From: Synaphobranchus kaupii
Taxonomy: Eukaryota > Chordata > Actinopteri > Anguilliformes > Synaphobranchidae
Assembly (NCBI GenBank): GCA_029718625.1
Contig: CM056381.1
Location: 57,406,157 to 57,470,156 of the forward strand
Direction of reading: 5' to 3'
Length of the DNA stretch: 64,000 nt
The translations under genes were made by a program, and so were the position numbers. Under the pieces are notes generated by a model. That model did not search any database, had not been told where the DNA came from, and was given only the letters and a program-made list of their open reading frames with translations. Positions 33,976 through 54,710 of the stretch are shown here, in pieces; the first letter of the stretch is position 1, and each line of letters begins with the position of its first letter.

Positions 33976-34903
33976 AACCGCTTCCGCCCGACAGGGAATC
34001 AGCTGATTGGAGGCGAAGGGAGAAGTTGGGAAATTCAAAATTCTGTAGGAGCGGGAGGAAAACGAATCTTATTGAAAAAACGCCATAGAAAAACACGCTA
34101 AACACGATTCACGTCTGGGCTTTATGCCTGTCGGACGTGAATCTAGATTGAAACGGGTGTGCGAGAAAAGAAAAGAGGTCTGGAAACTCTGTTTTAACGA
34201 GGAATCAGGAAGCAAGGCGGATTGCAATCAACCGTACCGTGAGTGTAGAATGGGTGACAGCTCAGACGGTGGTGAAGAGGAAAATATGGAATGGTATACT
34301 ATGTTGAATAAAAGGAAGAAACTGAAGGAGATGAAAGGTAGAACAGAAGATTGGTCAGATCATGGTAGTCAAGGAGATGGGGGTGCTGCTAAAAAAGTAA
34401 AAGATAATCGGGGCAATACAGGACAGTTGGGAAAGGTGCAAGAGACGGAAGAGTGGAAGAGTGGAATGTTGTAATTGTGTTTGGGAGGGAGACAGGTCAG
34501 TTTCACCCAGTAAAAATGACTAAAGCAATTGAAAAAGAAATTGGAAAAATTAGATTTGCCAAATTCCTTAACAACTGAAAAATCCTTATCTCTGCTACAA
34601 ATAAACATCAACAAGACAAAATCCTCAAGTTAGATACACTTGATGGTACAAAAATAACAACTCATATTCCTGGAATAATAGCTAAACTGAGAGGTGTAAT
34701 CTCAAATGTTCCAATAGAAATGACTGAGGAGGAAGTCAAGAAAGAAATTAGAGGGGGGAAAATAATAGAAGTTAAGAGATTGCAGACAAACAAAGATGGA
34801 GTAAAGAAGGATAGTCTGTCAATGTTGGTGCAATTTGAGAGTACGCTTCCTAAAGAAATCAAAATGGGGTGGATCAATTATAGGGTGAGAGAATATATCC
34901 CAA

Positions 34904-34912
34904 AACCAATAA
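34904..34912 (+). repeat. Left target duplication of the nested LINE
   Basis: AACCAATAA, repeated exactly at 38056-38064 on the other side of the antisense LINE. Confidence 0.8.
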
Positions 34913-37900
34913 TTGTCTTTATTGGTTTTTAAATTTTCATTATCCAATAAAAACATTTTATTTGATTACAATCATCATCTCTTCATTTCATTTCACATTT
35001 TAGAAACATATTTTATCGGGGGGGCTTTTTATTTCCCTTCCCTTTTTAATTTTAAAATTAACTTACAACATTCAAGACACCACAGTAAAATACATTACAT
35101 ACAAAAATTCACAGAACAGAAAGGAAATCACAAGACGTTGAAATGAAGAAAAAAACACTTGTTCCTGGGTTGTTCGGTGGGCAAATGTTCTGTTTATAAT
35201 TTCTCTCTCTTCCTTGGGATGGAGAGGGGCGGACTAGATGATCAGTTCTTTCCAATGGTCCACCCCCCATTTTTCTCTTGCCAGACGCTTGTCCTTTACA
35301 AAATCAACCATAACGCCGTCTTGGAGGAGGTTTTGCGTCCTCCTCCTGAGAGTGACCAGGTCTACTGATGTTTTTTGATAGACCTTGATGTTCCTCGCCT
35401 CCCACAGGACCTGTTTCACGGTGTTAACGATCCTCCACTGACGCTGGAGCTCCGGTGTCTTACAACCTCCATGGGGTCCGTAGAGGACACTCTCAGCAGT
35501 CAGGGAGGACCTCGGCAGCAACCTGTTACAGGAGACATAGGAAACAACAAGGCCCCAGACCCGTCTGGCCACGGAGCACTCCCAGAACCGATGGTAAACG
35601 TGTTCTGAGTCAGTGCATCCGTGGGGGCAGCGCTCATTCAGGGCCAAGTGCCGCTTGAACATAAATGACCTGGTGGGGAGACACATGTGGGCAGACATCC
35701 AGGCAATGTCCTTTTGCTTGTTATTTAAACATTTGTTTAGGACATTTACCCAGATTATTGACGGGTCCAGGGCCGTGCTGCCCCTCGGGAGTGTCATGGT
35801 CTCCTTCGATCTTAAATGAGCCATGATTATTTTGTAACTCCACGAGGTCAGCCCGGCCCTGGGTAATCCTGCCCCAAAAGCAAAGTCCCTCAGGGCTCGA
35901 TATACATATGGGGGGTCCCAGCTATACGGTATGGTCAGGTCCAGCGCACACAGGCCCATCGTCCTCAGGAAGGGAGTGGCATAGTACCTAGCAAAGGTAC
36001 CAGAGGCCTTCTCGACCTTCCGAGTATTCTGGACCAGTGTGGCCAGACCCTGCACCAAAATGATGTTTACTATATCTGGAACCCCCCTGCCCCCATTCCT
36101 CTCTTCCTTGAGGAGGGTAGCTCTTTTCAATTTTTCCATGGTGCTCCCCCAGACAAAGCAAAAGGCCATTCTAGTAATAATTTTACTAGTGGCCCTGTCT
36201 GGGGGAAACACCCTCCCCAAGTAGAGGAAAATGGGAAGGACTATTGCCTTCAGGACCAGGATCTTACCCGTCTGAGTCAGAGGCCGCATGCTCCAGCTCT
36301 GGAGTTTAGCCTGGACGTGGCGGAGGGTTCCCTCCCAGCTCAGCCTTCCTTCGCCGTCTGACTGGAAGGTCACCCCCAGGAGCTTGATGTTATCTCTGCG
36401 TACAGGGAAGGAAACGGTTAGTGGCTCACTCCAATGCCGAGACAGAAACAGTTCACTCTTGTCCCTATTGACTAGGGCGCCAGTGGCTGCACAGAAGTCA
36501 TCCAGCACCTTGTTGACTATCTGTGCCGACGATGGTAATGTCATCCATGTACGCCATCACCCTAAGCCGCTCCCCCTGGGCCCCGGGCAGTGGATAACCA
36601 GCGATGCCCGGGTTGCCCCTGATGACATACAAGAGGGATGCTAGAGGACATCCCTGCCTGACACTAGACCTAATGGCAAAGGGGGAGGATGGCTGCTTGT
36701 TCACAACCACCCTCCCCGAGATGTCAGTTAAACACATTTTGGTCCAGCGCAGGAGGGAGCTAGGGAAATTAAACCTCTCTAGCACCCTCTCCAAGCACAC
36801 ATGACTTACCCTGTCAAAGGCCTTCTCTTGGTCTAAGCTGGGAAGGCCCTAGGGGGACCTGCGCTCCCCGGAGTGGATTATGACATCCCTCACGAGGAGC
36901 AGGTTGTCATTTATGGACCTCCCTGGGATACTGCACGTTTGATCGGGGCCGACCACCGATGTTATCAGGTGTTGGAACCTTCTCATCAGCGCCTTCGCCA
37001 TGATCTTATAATCGGCTGAGAGGAGGTTAATCGGCTGCCAGTGCCGGAGGTCCTTCAGGTCCCCCTTTTTGGGGACAAGAGCAACCGCACTCTGCCTCAG
37101 TGAGGCCACCAACCTCCCCTCCCTGTACGCAGCCCTGAAAACTTCCGCCACGTCCTCCTTCAGGAGATCCCAGAAGGCCTGATAGAATTCGGCCGGGATC
37201 CCGTCAGGACCAGGAGCTTTGTGCTGATTGAGGGAGCGCACGGCCCGGGTGAGCTCCTCGGTGCTCAACTCAGGTTCCGTGCTCTCGTCCCCCAGGCGTA
37301 TGTCCAGGCAGCCCAGGAAGGTGTCCATGAGAGCCCCGACCGCGGGCCTTATGCTGTACAGACCCGCATAGAACTCCCTGGCCACCTCCTGGACCTCCGC
37401 CTCTTCAGACACCACCACCCGTCTGCTGTTATAAAGGGAAGAGATGTTATTCATTTTTGACCGTGCCCTGCGGAAGAAGTACCTTGTGCACTTCTCATCC
37501 TCCTCAAGGCCCTGGAGTTTGGAGCGGAAGGTGTATTTTTTCCGCTCCTCCTGGTAGAGGGCGGAGAGGCTCTGTTTAGCGAGTGCGATCTCGCTGCTTA
37601 CCTCCAGGCCTCGGGACTGGAGGAGGCTCAGTCTTTGGAGGGCAGCATTAGCATGGTCAAAAGCCACCCTCCTTTCCTTTGCTTTCCTCCGCCCGACTGC
37701 CCTGCTCCCGCTCCTTCACCATCTCCCACCACTCCACCGGGGAGTCAAAAAGATGTTTCAGACTCACCCACTCCAGGTACCGCCTCGAGAAGGAGAGACG
37801 CACTTTGGGGTCCTGGAGATGGTTGGTATTCATTCTCCAGAGACCCCTACCAACGGTTATGGAGTTCTCCCAGACCAGGGACACGGTCACCATGTGGTGG

Positions 37901-38055
37901 TCTGAGTAGTGCACTGCCCGGGTGGAAAAGGCGTGCACTCTCAGGCCTGGGGAGAGCAGGAACATATCAATACGAGATGAGGAGACACCAGAGGAGCTCA
38001 CCCATGTGTATTGTGGGGGAGAGGCGCCCCCGGCGTCGTGGAGGGAGAAATCTTC
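34913..38055 (-). mobile_element. Tx1-clade LINE, 5'-truncated, nested in the I LINE
   Basis: The insertion is bounded by AACCAATAA at 34904-34912 and 38056-38064. On the minus strand it runs from a truncated endonuclease (38055) through the reverse transcriptase to a 3' untranslated region ending with AATAAAGACAA (34913). Flanking I-LINE coding sequence is continuous when the insertion is ignored, which confirms the limits. It is 3.14 kb long, 5'-truncated as usual for target-primed reverse transcription, and inserted in antisense. Confidence 0.88.
35234..38055 (-). pseudogene. Tx1-clade LINE ORF2 remnant (endonuclease C-end, RT, C-domain)
   Basis: From 38055 downward: the end of an APE-type endonuclease (SRIDMFLLSP, HYSDHHMVTVSLVW), then a linker. 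Next is the RT fingers region in 37667-36849 (NQHKAPGPDGIPAEFYQAFW, PKKGDLKDLRHWQPINLL, DQTCSIPGRSINDN). An in-frame TAG at 36849 follows, then KAFDRVSH and RQGCPLASLLY, and the catalytic AYMDDITIVG near 36560. A frameshift then leads to 36544-35234 with GALVNRDKSELFLSRHW and a late Cys/His segment (RHLALNERCPHGCTDSEHVY). The Pro-Gly-rich and PGRSI.DN motifs match the L1/Tx1 group rather than CR1 or I. The stop and frameshift prevent a full protein. Confidence 0.87.
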
Positions 38056-38064
38056 AACCAATAA
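38056..38064 (+). repeat. Right target duplication of the nested LINE
   Basis: AACCAATAA, identical to 34904-34912. Downstream the I-LINE ORF1 reading resumes. Confidence 0.8.
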
Positions 38065-38664
38065 GATGCTATAAATGCCAAAGAATTGGACACATAGCCC
38101 AACAGTGCCGCGGTAAACAAAGATGTGCAAAATGTGGGGGAGAACACGATTACGGTAAATGTGAGAAGGGCGCTAAACTGCGATGTTGCAACTGTGGAGG
38201 AGATCATAGTGCTGCGTTTGGGGGCGGTGCAGTTCAGATTAAAGCAAAAGAGGTACAGAAATATAAAGTGATCAATAATATATCCTATGCAGAAGCTTTA
38301 AAGAAAGTAAATGATGAAATGCAAAGAACTGTAACAAATGAAGAGGTGGGGAGAGGTGAAGAAGGTAGTGATAGGTCTAGGCCTTTACCCCAGAGAACAA
38401 GCAGACCAAGAATACAGCAAGAAGACAGAAGTGATCCGATTGTACAGCAGACTCAATGTGCCCATAAATGTAAGGTTAAAGAACACTCGTTGGTAGTGGA
38501 TCCGACAAGTTTCATAGCCTTCATTTGTAAAATAATTAATGTGGCTACCAAGCAAGAGAAGAAAAGTGATAGAATTAAGACGGTGGTGAATGCAGCAGAA
38601 GAATTGTTGGGTATTAAAGACCTGAAAGCAGAAGATATACATAAAATGCTGAAAGTAAACTCTG

Positions 38665-41600
38665 ATGGAGGGGGGCAGGCTATTGATGAAAATTATTATG
38701 GTGATCCATTTATTACAATGGAACGCGAGAAGTCTCATTGCAAATGGTCAAGAATTGAAAAGATATGTAACTGACGCAAAACCACGACCGGATATCATAT
38801 GTGTTCAAGAAACCTGGTTACGGCCCCATCTAGATTTTATTATTCCAGGATATATCTCAGCCCGGTATGACAGGGTAAACAATCAAGGCGGCGGTTGTGC
38901 TACATTTGTTAAAGATAGTGTCGTCTTCCGAAGAATACCATCACCAGCAGACATAGAATGCGTAATTATTGAAGTGTGTAATGCAGATGTCAGTCTCAAA
39001 ATAATCAACTTTTACAACCCGTGCAAGAAGCTGAGTGCTGAAATGTTTCATACAATTGAACATGGTAGAGGAGAAATCTGGTGCGGTGATTTCAATGCAC
39101 ATAATAGCTTATGGGGCAGTATACATACAGACAATAATGGCAATGTAGTTGAAGAACTGTTAGAAGAAAGAGCATTAGTATGTCTTAATGATGGAAAAGG
39201 AACAAGATTAGATATATACAGAAATATTCTATCATGTCTAGATCTAACGTTAGTATCTAGAAATATAGCATGCTCATGCGAATGGAACGTGGATGATAGT
39301 TCTAGTATAGGAAGTGATCATTATCCAATCTTCTGCCCTATAGAAATTAATATGCATGCCCAAGAAAGGTAAGTCTTAGAAAAATGGTGCTTTGAAAAAG
39401 CTGACTGGGAAAAATATCAAGAATACTGCATAGAGGGAACTAAATCAATTTCAATGAATGGTAGTATAGAAGAATGCTATACTATAGTGACTAATTTAAT
39501 TTTGAATGCTGCATAAAAGAGCATACCCATGAGTAGAATAACAGGGAAAAGGAAAGCGGTACCATGGTGGAATGAAGAATGCACTAAAGCTATCAGAGAA
39601 CGAAATAAAGCATTACGAGTATTAAGGACTAACTTGAATCAAGAAAACTTAATGGATTATCAAAAGAAAAAAGCTCTGACTCGTAGAATTATCAAATCCA
39701 GTAAAAAGAATGCGTGGAGGGAATACTGTTCTACTATAGGTAGAGAAGTGAAACTAGGTGATGTATGGCAAATGTTAAAGAAAATGAGTGGCAAAAGGAA
39801 ATATACTAAAATTCCAGTGTTAGAGGATGGAGAAACAATAGCTATAATATGGAGAGAAGGATTGTTACCAAAAAGATGGAAGAGTGCATTCATTTGACCT
39901 TTTAGCAAACCCGGTAAAAACCCAAATAATGCTGGAAATTATAGACCCATTGCTTTAACTTCGCATCTGTGCAAATGGATGGAAAAGATTTTGGTCCGAA
40001 TACTTAACTATTTTTTAGAAAGGAGAGGTTTAATTGCATCATACCAGAATGGATTCAAGAAAGGTAGGTCTTCCATGGACGCACTTGTTAAAGTTAGCAA
40101 TGAAATAGAGAAAGCATTTAAAATTAAAGAATTGATGGTGATTGTTTTCTTTTATATCGAAAAAGCATAGGATTCTATGTGGAGGGAAGGGCTGTTAATT
40201 CAAATGAATAGAATGGGCATTAGTGGAAGATTTTACAACTGGGTACTAGATTTTCTATCAGAACGAAAGTTTAGAGTTAAGGTAGGACCAGAGTTATCCG
40301 ATGAGTATGATATAGTTAACAGAATTCCACAAGGAAGCGTCATTAGTCCGGTGTTATTTAACATTATGATCAATGGTATATTCATGAATCTTGACAGAAG
40401 GATATGCTCATCATTATATGCAGATGACGGAGCTATATGGATTAGGGGGAGAGACAACACAAGTGTGCTGAGAGAGATTAAGAAAGCTATTTTAAAGGTA
40501 GAGCAATGGTCATACAATTGGGGTTTTAAAATCTCAACAAGTAAGTCTTGCTACATGTACATAAATAGAAAGAAAAAGATAGAAGAACAGTGTCTTCTTT
40601 TATATGGACAACCAATGGAAAAAGTAAAGGAATTTAAATATTTGGGAATTTGGGTAGATCAGAGATGTACATGGAAGACACATAGAAAAACTAGAAACTA
40701 AATGTAAAAAAGTAATACATTTAATGAGGGCTATATCTGGATATACATGGGGAGCAGATAAGCAGGCATTAATAGATATATATAGGGCTTTGATGAGATC
40801 AGCAATTGACTATGGGTGTTTTGTTTATGGGGCAGCAGCTAAATCGTACTTAAACCGAATTGATAGAATGCAAAGCAAAGCCTTGAGGCTTTGGTGCAAT
40901 GAGATCAACGCCATGTAATGCCGTGTTAGTAGAATCAGGGGAAATCCCACTAGAGCTCAAGAGAGACAAACTGACTCTAACATATTGGATTCGGCTTAGA
41001 GGATGTGGGGATGAAAATGCCACTAAAAGTGTCCTAAATGAATGCTGGGAGTATAGATATAACGGAAATGGTTTTGGATGGAAGATAAAAGATAAATCAG
41101 AAGAATATGACGTAGATGGAATACATTTCAATTCCCCTACTTCAATAAGTAATGTTCCCCCATGGCTCTTCCCTAAAGCTAAAGTTGATGTTAGTATCCT
41201 GGAACTAAAGAAAAATTGGGCGGAACACGAAATAGGATACTGTGCAAGCCAGCATATAATAAACAAATATTCTAATTACCTACATATATTTACTGACGGA
41301 TCAAAAGATCAAAATGACCATGTAGGAATAGGAGTATATATTTCACAATTTAAAATACATATAGGAAAGAGAATTTCTGATAAATTATCAGTATATACAG
41401 CCGAGATGATGGCAGTGATTGTTAGTCTTCAATGGGTGGAAGAAGTGAGACCAGACAGGGTTGTGCTGTGTATTGATTCTGCAGCAGTTCTTTTTAGCCT
41501 ACAGACGATTAACTCAATTAGGGAAGACCTAATATATGAAATGTTTCAATGTTTATTTAGAACGCAGAGAATGGGAATAGAAATAATATTTTGTTGGGTA

Positions 41601-42137
41601 CCTGCACATCTGGGATTAGAGGGTAACAAAATTGCAGACAGGATGGCAAAAAGATTGCTAAATATGACGCACATAATTAATATAGCATTTGGAATAGGGG
41701 AAGGTAAAGCATTAATTAAAAAGAAAATATTGGAACGCTGGCAGAAAAAATGGGACGAGGACAGTAAGGGTAGAACATACTATAGGGTACAAAAGTCCAT
41801 TAGAGCACAGACTGTTAAAGGGCGAAGCAGAAGAGAGGAGGTAGTTATATCGAGATTAAGATTTGACCACACTGGTTTAAACAAAACTTTATTTTTATTG
41901 GGTAAAGTAAATTCACATGTTTGTGCACATTGTTATATAACTGAAAACACTGAAGACGTAATAATGCATTGTATCAAATATAAAGAAGAAAGGGAGCGTT
42001 TGCAACAAAGGGTAAGAGAGGTTGGACGAGGTTGGGATTTGGAAGGGATACTAGGAACAAATGGAGATAAGGTATGGGAAGTACAGAGAGGGATAATAGA
42101 GTTCTTAATAGGCTCAGGATTGTTTAATAGAATATAA
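38665..42137 (+). pseudogene. I-clade LINE ORF2 (endonuclease, RT, RNase H), inactivated
   Basis: Endonuclease (38665-39372): LLQWNARSLIANGQELKRYV, CVQETWLRPHLDFIIPGYIS, WCGDFNAHNSLWG and SIGSDHYPIF are the expected catalytic blocks. Reverse transcriptase (about 39900-40700): AGNYRPIALTSHLCKWMEKI, NRIPQGSVISPVLFNIMING and the catalytic SLYADDGAIW. RNase H (about 41280-41670): IFTDGSKDQ, YTAEMMAVIVSLQW, CIDSAAVL and WVPAHLGLEGNKIADRMAK retain the four acidic residues. A C-terminal VCAHCYITENTEDVIMHC follows. In-frame stops occur at about 39370, 39514, 39895 and 40168, all in the one frame from 38665 to 40701, then frame changes before 40724 and 40899. A stretch after VLEDGETIAI appears deleted. 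Confidence 0.88.
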
Positions 42138-42330
42138 AATTTTACTTTACACTTATAATTTTATTTATTAACTTAATTTAATATAATAGAAATAGAATAA
42201 AGAAAATAATTATATTTATTCTTTTTTTTCTTTTTCTGGAATCCTGTTCTACATACTCCGGTACGGTAGGTGGCGGTATGCACCTAAAGTTGGTATTTAA
42301 ATCCGCCAAAAAACACAAAGAAGAAGAAGA

Positions 42331-42352
42331 ATAGCATTCGTTTTCTGTTATC
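42331..42352 (+). promoter_or_regulatory. Host-derived leader between LINE tail and MRPS10
   Basis: Only about 20 bases (including CATTCGTTTTCTGTTATC) separate the AAGAAGAAGAAG tail from the ATG. If the transcription start is near here, the core promoter must lie within LINE sequence or consist of downstream elements. The T/C-rich TTCGTTTTCTG could serve as an initiator; this is inference. Confidence 0.4.
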
Positions 42353-51042
<8,690 letters not shown>

Positions 51043-53380
51043 AGAGAAGTGCGCGTTGTGGAGTGAGTGCCCACTGGAGGCACGATGGACAGTACTGCCG
51101 GCCACTGAGCCTCTCCTTCCTGCTGAACTCATTACCAGGAAGGGGTGATCTCTTGTGTGCCAGAAGATTTTTTATGAAGTGCAATAATGTCCTTTTGGTG
51201 CATGGGGGCATTCAGAGGTTTTTCTGTTTTGGAATTTTCATGTTATAGCATGCACTTTTCTGATGGACACCATGTCAACTAATTCACAACCGGCTTGTAA
51301 ATTCCAAGGCATATCAACAACTGGGTTTCTGTATTGTGTTGACAATGGAATCTGTAAGGGGGATTCGTGTATGAAATGGTAAAGTCTCTTTTCTATGTGA
51401 TGTCTGTTGAGTTGTCTGTTTTTATTCTTTACAACCAGTCTACCATAGAAAAATGAAGATGTGGAAGAATCCACAGGCCTTTCTGTGTTTCATTTGGGAT
51501 AGGGTATTTGTACAGCTCTGATATTTTCCATTTTTAAGCATGTAGGGACACTGAATGCATGAACACAAACTGAATGTAAGAGGAAGGGTTCAGTGGAAGT
51601 AGTCTCATTTCTCTGGATAGGAGAAAAATATGATCCAAGTAAAGAAAATGAGTCATAGTTTTTCAAAGCTCGATTTAAGGCTTGTGTTTTTTTTTGTTGA
51701 AATCAATTGAATGTTTTAAGATATTCCTAAGGCGTATCAATGCACAGTAGGAGATGGGTAATAAAGAAATAATGTATTCCCTGAGTTACCCAGGAGTACA
51801 GTATAAACACGCTGCAAGCTCGACCTTATGTAGCTTTCATAATTTTGTCGCTTTGTTCATATCTTCAGACTCCTTGCTATTCATATGAGATGATGCATCT
51901 TCATTTTGCAGTTCAAACTCACTTCCTAATTTAATTCTTTTTTCATTCCACTAAGTTTGTAATAATCACTTCATATTAAAAAAAGAAAAATAGAAAATCA
52001 CTTCATATACCATAGCTACAGACTGTATACTTAAGTTATAATATTTTAGATTACAAATATATATTACTCAATGATTTTTTATTTAATTTATTTTTAATAC
52101 AATGTTTATAGAATAAGACTGATGAGATGGTATGGTTTATGTATCTGCCATTCTGAGCAGCTGTTCCAAATGTCTAATTTTAAGTAACAGTATATGATGG
52201 CCTTTTATTTATACATTTGTAGCATTGTGAGTAAACAAGATGTGTGACAACCCCTTTCACTTGCACACGATTTTTACTTCATACATCTAAACTAATCATT
52301 TGAGGGTTTTAGTATTTATTAGGAAATGCCCATTATCAGATTCTTTGTTAGCCTTAATACATAAGCCACTGGTGAAAATCATCCGTACATCTGCCCTTGT
52401 TAAGAGTTTTGATTCTGTACAGTGATTTGTCGCGCTGACTGGGGATCACTAACGTTTCAGAGACAATGCACAACTATCCTCTCCATCTGCTAATGCTAGA
52501 GAACGAAAGTGAAGCCACCATAGACTAATGTGTCCTTGCAACACCTGGGTCCCACTATTGGGTGGCTGTCTAAAAATAAAGAATTACTGTATGGCTTCAT
52601 ATTTTGGAAGGCTGAACATTCCTGCTTGATGTTCTTGGTTCACTATTGATTGCAATATCTGATACAGTTACAGTTTTGGATGATGCTAATGTCTCTAGCA
52701 GTTGAAAGAACAAAATCAACACACAATTCATAATATTGTTTTTTATTGAAGCTCCGACATGGGTACAAAGCAAAACGAGCGCACCAAATGTGGAAGAAAA
52801 GATTTTTAAGGTCTGTTAAATCTCAATTTTTAGTTATTAAAATATATGCAGTCAAAGCTTCCTAATTTAAAGCTTTGTGTTTCCATGTACGTACAACTCC
52901 AGCATTCCACATTCAGCGAGCTCGTGTATAATTAGAATTCTCATTGGTGATGCACTGATTATATTATGGTTTCTACATGCATGCACATCCTCGCCATGGT
53001 ATTTATAGTAAATTGATGCTGCTGACTTACTGAATCAAAATGACTCATACCTGAAAATGAAATGTCAAGCATTGTGAGTCCTTTTTTTTTTTTATAACAA
53101 TGAACTCACATCCAGACATGAGCGAAAACAAATATTTTATTGCATAACCCAATTTTGCTGTATGCCATATTTTCTTTGAGAATTCTTTGAGTCATATTTT
53201 TTAAATACTTTTTTATACATATTAATTCATTATTCAATCATTTTGATTCATTCAAGGCTGCATTCTTTGTGCTCACGCCAACTCAATGTTCTTAATATTT
53301 TACCATCCCCATGAAATGTAAAGTCAATAATAAATATATCCGCAAGCGGCAATTAACGGGGTCGAAGCAGCATTGGGCAA
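51043..53380 (+). other. mrps10 3' UTR and intergenic DNA
   Basis: Besides the two AATAAA sites no gene or complete repeat is seen. A poly-T run lies at 53083-53094. Confidence 0.5.
51760..51765 (+). terminator. mrps10: Candidate poly(A) signal of mrps10
   Basis: This is the first AATAAA after the stop codon at 51042, and gives a 3' UTR of about 0.74 kb. A second AATAAA lies at 52575-52580. Choice between them cannot be made from sequence alone. Confidence 0.45.
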
Positions 53381-54710
53381 ATTTTCCACAACTGCAGAGT
53401 CTCGTGTTTGTCAAGCTGACACAAAACACCTCACTGATGAATCTTGGAATGTAAAGTTTCTGAACTCTGCAAGGGAACAGTGAAATTTTGGATCTGTATA
53501 GCACCACCATGTGATTTGATTGGGCTAAGCCTTTGTAACTGGAGACCTGATCTAACTCGATCACCCCACCAAGTTTCAGAACCTTGTCAAACTGTTTTAT
53601 TAGCATTTATGTGATAAGCCACACCCAATGCAAAATTAATTGGATCTTCATTTGGCCATTTGTTCACACAGGCCTTAGAAAAGTAATGCCTGTATGAAGG
53701 CACGTGAGATCAGTCCCTCTACCAAGTTTCGTCCAAATTGGTCAGATTTCCTAAGAGGAGTAGCATTTTAAGTGTTTTACAAAACATGCTAATTAGCGAA
53801 AAATCCAATATGGCAGACTTTATGGATCCTTGAGGCAAATTTGTTCGGCATGCAATGGCTTGTGGGATGACACCTTCTAACTATATACCAGGTTTCATAA
53901 GAATCAGCCAAGTGGCTAATGAAAAACAGAATAGTGATAGTAGTACTATGTTCCAAATCCGGGCCTTTGTCACTGTAGCAAGTTTGAAATCTCTGCAAAG
54001 GAACTGTGATTTTTGGTGACTTTTTAAATATTTTTTTATATTTGGATCACTATAGCGACCACCACATGGCTCGATTGGATTAAAACTGCAGGGCTGAAGT
54101 CTTGATGTTACTTTTAATAGACCAACCAAGATTCATAACTTTCTGTCAAACAGTTTTCTAATTATTAGCATTTTTGTGATAAGCCTGGAAATTAATTGGC
54201 ACTTAATTCGGCCAATTTTTGACCTAGGCCATAGAAAAGTAATGAGTCCACGTACCAGGTTTAAGGAATAGCATTTTTAGTGTTTTAAAAAAAACGTGAA
54301 TTAGCGGAAAATCCAATATGGCATACTTTATGGGTCCTTGAGGCAAATTTGTTCGTCATGAGCAGAGGGACCTGTAAATCAAATTTTGTGACTAGGTCAA
54401 ACGGGGGTGTCGGCAGTGGGTGTGTCAGTGGCAAAATTTTTGGTGTGCTACAGTGCCACCAGGTGTTCATTCTGCATCATAATTAACAGGATCCAAGAGT
54501 TTGGCCAAGTTTCTAGGCCAAACCAGCTTTAGGTGAATGGGAGAAAAAAAATAATATAATAAAATAAAAATCAGAACAAAAACAATAAGGTACTGCAGTT
54601 TTGCTGCTCGGTCCCCTAAAAATAATAATAATAAAAATCACAACAAAACCAATAGGTTTCCAGCACTTTGTGCTTGGACTCCTAATAATAATAATAACCT
54701 GTTTTATGAG
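53381..54710 (+). mobile_element. Retroposon-like repeat with (TAA)n tail, partly duplicated
   Basis: The tract around ACCACCATGTGATTTGATTGG (53503) is echoed at 54056-54078 (GACCACCACATGGCTCGATTGG). AAAATCCAATATGGCA(G/T)ACTTTATGG occurs at 53799 and 54310, so two diverged ~0.5-kb copies are in tandem. The end has CAGTTTTGCTGCTCGGTCCCC then TAATAATAATAA, and GCACTTTGTGCTTGGACTCC then TAATAATAATAATAA (54685). Hairpin-like CAGC..GCTG words before a short TAA tail are typical of LINE/SINE 3' ends. The family is not assigned and no coding sequence remains. Confidence 0.6.

Larger units (their letters stand above)
34124..38774 (+). pseudogene. I-clade LINE ORF1 (gag-like, CCHC), split by an insertion
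   Basis: The N-terminal part starts at 34124 (MPVGRESRLKRVCEKRK). Frame changes and a stop (TGA at 34576) occur before 34720, after which GGKIIEVKRLQTNKDGVKK and REYIPKPI are read. The protein is interrupted at 34913 by the antisense LINE and resumes at about 38065 with CYKCQRIGHIAQQCRG, then CAKCGGEHDYGKC and CCNCGGDHSAAFGG. These are three zinc-knuckle motifs of the CCHC or related type, expected to bind the element's RNA. It ends at 38774 and overlaps the start of ORF2 in another frame. The gag role is established for the family; this copy is dead. Confidence 0.8.
33976..42331 (+). mobile_element. I-clade LINE, near full length, split by an antisense LINE
   Basis: Order on the + strand: 5' leader from about 33976, gag-like ORF1 from 34124, a nested antisense Tx1-clade LINE (34913-38055), the rest of ORF1 with zinc knuckles, ORF2 (endonuclease, reverse transcriptase, RNase H, C-terminal Cys/His region) to 42137, and a 3' end with AAGAAGAAGAAG. 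Presence of both an apurinic-type endonuclease and RNase H, with CCHC ORF1, fits the I clade. Without the nested LINE it would be about 5.2 kb. It starts in the (GAA)n tail of the previous fragment, so the two lie head to tail, and it ends about 20 bp before the MRPS10 start codon. Confidence 0.85.

Noticed and set aside
33894..34088. Poly-Arg / poly-Leu / poly-Phe open frames
   Set aside because: They are translations of the (GAA)n microsatellite in different frames and strands.
37635..38055. N-terminal extension of the zinc-knuckle protein on the + strand
   Set aside because: This part of the open frame is the antisense of the Tx1 LINE endonuclease region. The true ORF1 sequence resumes only after the target duplication at 38056.
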